Part shown: positions 61,693 to 64,000 of the stretch, piece by piece
Layout: each line of letters starts with the position of its first letter
How positions within the stretch are numbered: the stretch's first letter is position 1
NCBI GenBank assembly: GCA_040398805.1
Contig: JBBATK010000001.1
Span: 496,001 to 560,000, forward strand
Length of the DNA: 64,000 bases
Source: JBBATK01 sp040398805
Lineage (GTDB): Bacteria; Bacteroidota; Ignavibacteria; Kapaibacteriales; NICIL-2
Direction: 5' to 3'
Translations under genes and position numbers: made by a program
Notes under the pieces: generated by a model
Database searches by the model: none
Told to the model about the DNA's origin: nothing
The model's input: the letters and a program-made list of their open reading frames with translations, nothing else

Positions 61693-63243
61693 ATGGCAGA
61701 AGTTCGACCGGATGAAATTTCAGCGATACTGCGACGACAGCTTGCTGGTTTCGAAAAAGAGACAGAAGTATTGGAAGTCGGTACGGTCCTCCAGGTGGGC
61801 GACGGTGTTGCTCGGGTGTATGGTCTCAACAACTGTATGTCATCCGAGCTCGTCGAATTCCCGAACGGGGTCGTCGGCATGGTCCTGAACCTTGAAGAAG
61901 ACAACGTGGGCGTGGTCTTGTTCGGGGACGACCGTCTCGTGAAAGAAGGTGACCAGGTGAAGCGTACCGGAAGAATCGCTTCCGTTCCTGTCGGCGAAGC
62001 ATTGCTCGGTCGAGTGGTGAATCCCTTGGGCATACCGCTGGACGGAAAGGGCGCGATCAACACACCGCACTCCCTCCCCATTGAGCGGAAGGCGCTTGGT
62101 GTGATTTCCCGCCAGCCCGTGAAGGAACCGCTGCAGACCGGTATCAAGGCCATCGATGCCCTGATCCCCATCGGTCGTGGTCAACGTGAGTTGATCATCG
62201 GTGACCGTCAGACCGGCAAAACGGCGGTGGCCATCGATACGATCATCAATCAGAAGTACACGCACACGGCCGAAGCCAAGGAACGTGGTATCAACCCCAT
62301 GTTCTGTATCTACGTTGCTGTGGGTCAGAAGGGTTCGACGCTGGCAAACGTGGTCGCGACGTTGGAGAAGAACGGCGCCATGGAATACACGACCATCGTC
62401 GTGGCATCGGCTGCCGATCCGGCTCCGCTGCAATTCGTTGCTCCGTATTGCGGTACGTCCATGGGCGAGTATTTCCGCGATTCAGGACGTCACGCGTTGA
62501 TCATCTATGATGACTTGACCAAACAGGCCGCTTCCTACCGTCAGGTATCCCTGCTCTTGCGCCGTCCTCCCGGACGTGAGGCATATCCAGGCGATGTCTT
62601 CTATCTGCACAGCCGTCTGCTCGAGCGCGCCTCGAAGTTGAGCGACGCACACGGCGCGGGATCGCTGACCGCTTTGCCGGTGATCGAAACCCAAGCGGGC
62701 GACGTTTCGGCGTACATTCCGACGAACGTGATCTCGATCACGGACGGACAGATCTATCTGGAGCCGAGCTTGTTCAATGCCGGTATCCGTCCCGCGTTGA
62801 ACGTGGGTATCTCCGTCTCCCGTGTGGGTGGTAATGCGCAGATCAAAGCCATGAAGAAGGTGGCAGGTCCATTGAAACTGGAGCTTGCCATGTTCCGCGA
62901 ATTGGAGGCGTTCGCCAAGTTCGGTTCGGACTTGGATAAGTCCACGCAGCAGCAGTTGCGTCGTGGCGCCAGACTCACGGAAATCCTCAAACAAGACCAA
63001 TACCGTCCGGTTGCAGTTGAAAAGCAGGTCATCCTCATCTATGCCGCAACGAACGGCTATCTGGACGAACTCCCCATCGAGTCGCTGAAGCGGTTCGAGC
63101 AGGAGCTGTTCGAGTTCATCGATGGAGCACACAGCGACATCGTCAGCACGATCGGTGTCCAGAAGGAAATCACGGCGGATGCCAAGACAAAGCTTGATGC
63201 TGCACTCGGTGGATTCGTCGAAGGGTTCAAGCGTACGTTGTAA
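61693..63243 (+). CDS. atpA: ATP synthase F1 subunit alpha
   Basis: This non-catalytic nucleotide-binding subunit of F1 (516 aa) shows the P-loop GDRQTGKTAVA and the Walker B region RHALIIYDDLTKQA. It also has the ATP synthase alpha/beta signature PPGREAYPGDVFYLHSRLLE. ATG 61693 (MAEVRPDE) is chosen over ATG 61675. The alpha-specific N-terminus (RRQLAGFEKETEVLEVGTVLQ) is present. The gene is followed by hldD rather than by atpG. Confidence 0.97.
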   Translation: MAEVRPDEISAILRRQLAGFEKETEVLEVGTVLQVGDGVARVYGLNNCMSSELVEFPNGVVGMVLNLEEDNVGVVLFGDDRLVKEGDQVKRTGRIASVPVGEALLGRVVNPLGIPLDGKGAINTPHSLPIERKALGVISRQPVKEPLQTGIKAIDALIPIGRGQRELIIGDRQTGKTAVAIDTIINQKYTHTAEAKERGINPMFCIYVAVGQKGSTLANVVATLEKNGAMEYTTIVVASAADPAPLQFVAPYCGTSMGEYFRDSGRHALIIYDDLTKQAASYRQVSLLLRRPPGREAYPGDVFYLHSRLLERASKLSDAHGAGSLTALPVIETQAGDVSAYIPTNVISITDGQIYLEPSLFNAGIRPALNVGISVSRVGGNAQIKAMKKVAGPLKLELAMFRELEAFAKFGSDLDKSTQQQLRRGARLTEILKQDQYRPVAVEKQVILIYAATNGYLDELPIESLKRFEQELFEFIDGAHSDIVSTIGVQKEITADAKTKLDAALGGFVEGFKRTL

Positions 63244-63291
63244 TCGGCGAACGGATGGACCGGTGCATTCCGGTCGGTGGTCCGTTGCCGA
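63244..63291 (+). other. Nested stem-loop after atpA
   Basis: Three perfectly paired segments stack: TCGGC/GCCGA outside, AACGGA/TCCGTT, and GACCGG/CCGGTC around the loop TGCATT. The structure starts right after the atpA stop. No T run follows (TGGTCGTCC), so it may protect the 3' end or attenuate reading into hldD. Confidence 0.6.
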
Positions 63292-63321
63292 TGGTCGTCC
63301 ATCACCGTTCATCGAGAAACA

Positions 63322-64000
63322 ATGATTGTCGTTACGGGTGGTGCCGGTTTCATCGGCAGTGCATACGTCGAAAAACTCAATCGTGAGGGTGTCGACGATA
63401 TCCTTGTCGTCGACCGCTTAGGAAACGGCGAGAAGTGGAAGAATCTGGTGCATAAAAGCTTCAGATCCATCATCGACAAAGAGGCGTTTCTCTACGGTCT
63501 GGACGACGGAACGTTCGACGGACAGATTGAATGCATCGTTCATCTTGGCGCGTGTTCGTCCACCACGGAACGCAACGCGGATTACTTGATCGACAACAAT
63601 TACCGCTACAGTGTCCACGTGGCGGACTATTGCGTGGAGCGGGACATCCGTCTGGTGTACGCGAGCAGTGCCGCGACGTACGGGGCCGGTGAGAACGGGT
63701 ACGACGATTCGATATTCGATACGTTGACCCCGCTGAACATGTACGGTTATTCCAAACACCTGTTCGACCAGTGGGTGAGGAGGGGTGGACATGATGCTCG
63801 CGTCTGCGGACTGAAATTCTTCAACGTCTTCGGTCCGAACGAATACCATAAGGAGGCGATGGCTTCCATGGTATACAAATCGTTCTCGCAGATAGAACGT
63901 ACAGGCAAGGTTCAGTTGTACATGTCGTACGATGATGCGTACGAGAACGGTGGTCAGAAGCGGGACTTCATCTATGTGAAGGACGTTTGTGATGTTCTTT
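63322..64000 (+). CDS. hldD: ADP-L-glycero-D-manno-heptose-6-epimerase, 3' part missing
   Basis: This NADP-dependent epimerase makes ADP-L-glycero-D-manno-heptose, the sugar donor for the LPS inner core. ATG 63322 opens a Rossmann domain with TGGAGFIGS at residues 5-13. Family-typical blocks follow: DILVVDRLGNGEKWKNL, HLGACSSTTERNADYLI, SSAATYGAGENGY and the active-site YxxxK in YGYSKHLFDQW. It is open to the window end (226 codons seen of about 310-330). It fits with lptD and lptG as evidence for core LPS. It lies 78 bp after atpA on the same strand. Confidence 0.93.
   Translation, partial: MIVVTGGAGFIGSAYVEKLNREGVDDILVVDRLGNGEKWKNLVHKSFRSIIDKEAFLYGLDDGTFDGQIECIVHLGACSSTTERNADYLIDNNYRYSVHVADYCVERDIRLVYASSAATYGAGENGYDDSIFDTLTPLNMYGYSKHLFDQWVRRGGHDARVCGLKFFNVFGPNEYHKEAMASMVYKSFSQIERTGKVQLYMSYDDAYENGGQKRDFIYVKDVCDVL

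Overview
The window reads as chromosome of a Gram-negative bacterium of the Bacteroidota/Chlorobiota side of the FCB group, perhaps an Ignavibacteria or Candidatus Kapabacteria relative. This placement is inferred from gene content: alternative complex III fused by position to a caa3-type oxidase, an LptD and outer-membrane lipoprotein set, a gingipain-like (C25) protease with a type IX secretion (T9SS) sorting domain, and promoters carrying the Bacteroidota-type -7 box TAnnTTTG. No rRNA, tRNA, CRISPR array, insertion sequence or prophage was seen. Genes are densely packed, and the sequence has one scaffolding gap (100 N).

Layout. 1-11.8 kb: a long minus-strand respiratory operon, cytochrome c > coxB > coxA > ctaB > coxC > coxD > sco > DUF420 > small CPSC protein > actA > actB > actC (cut by the window edge). 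11.9-15.1 kb: pyrC, rnhB, folE and a eukaryote-like 6-pyruvoyl-tetrahydropterin synthase. 15.2-20.9 kb: an outer-membrane block with a lipoprotein, LptD and a VWA-OmpA-SPOR fusion. 21-28.1 kb, minus: trxB, gyrA, cinA, rpsA. 28.4-32.1 kb, plus: an LptF/G permease, then a GldL-like two-helix protein and a GldM-like single-anchor periplasmic protein. 32.1-38.7 kb: mltG, a mitochondrial-type citrate synthase, a thiolase and valS. 38.8-46.2 kb, minus: a 1947-residue PorU-like C25 protease and, upstream of it, a four-helix membrane protein whose C-terminal half is homologous to the GldL-like protein. 46.8-54.2 kb: lysine 6-aminotransferase, ligA, free-methionine sulfoxide reductase, a lamin-tail protein, a LolC/E permease and yraN. 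54.2-57.6 kb: an RsbW-like kinase, a MerR regulator and a WD40 / carboxypeptidase-regulatory / OmpA secretome operon. 57.9-63.2 kb: ATP synthase genes atpZ-atpI-atpB-E-F-H-A, followed by hldD running off the right edge.

How the genes fit together: complex III, cytochrome c, the oxidase and F0F1 form one oxidative phosphorylation chain, and citrate synthase and the thiolase feed it. LptD, LptG, HldD and the LolC/E permease serve the outer membrane. The most interesting material is the GldL-like/GldM-like pair together with the related fusion protein beside the C25 protease. I read these as parts of a divergent proton-driven T9SS or motility motor. This rests on motif, topology and gene context only and needs profile searches to confirm.
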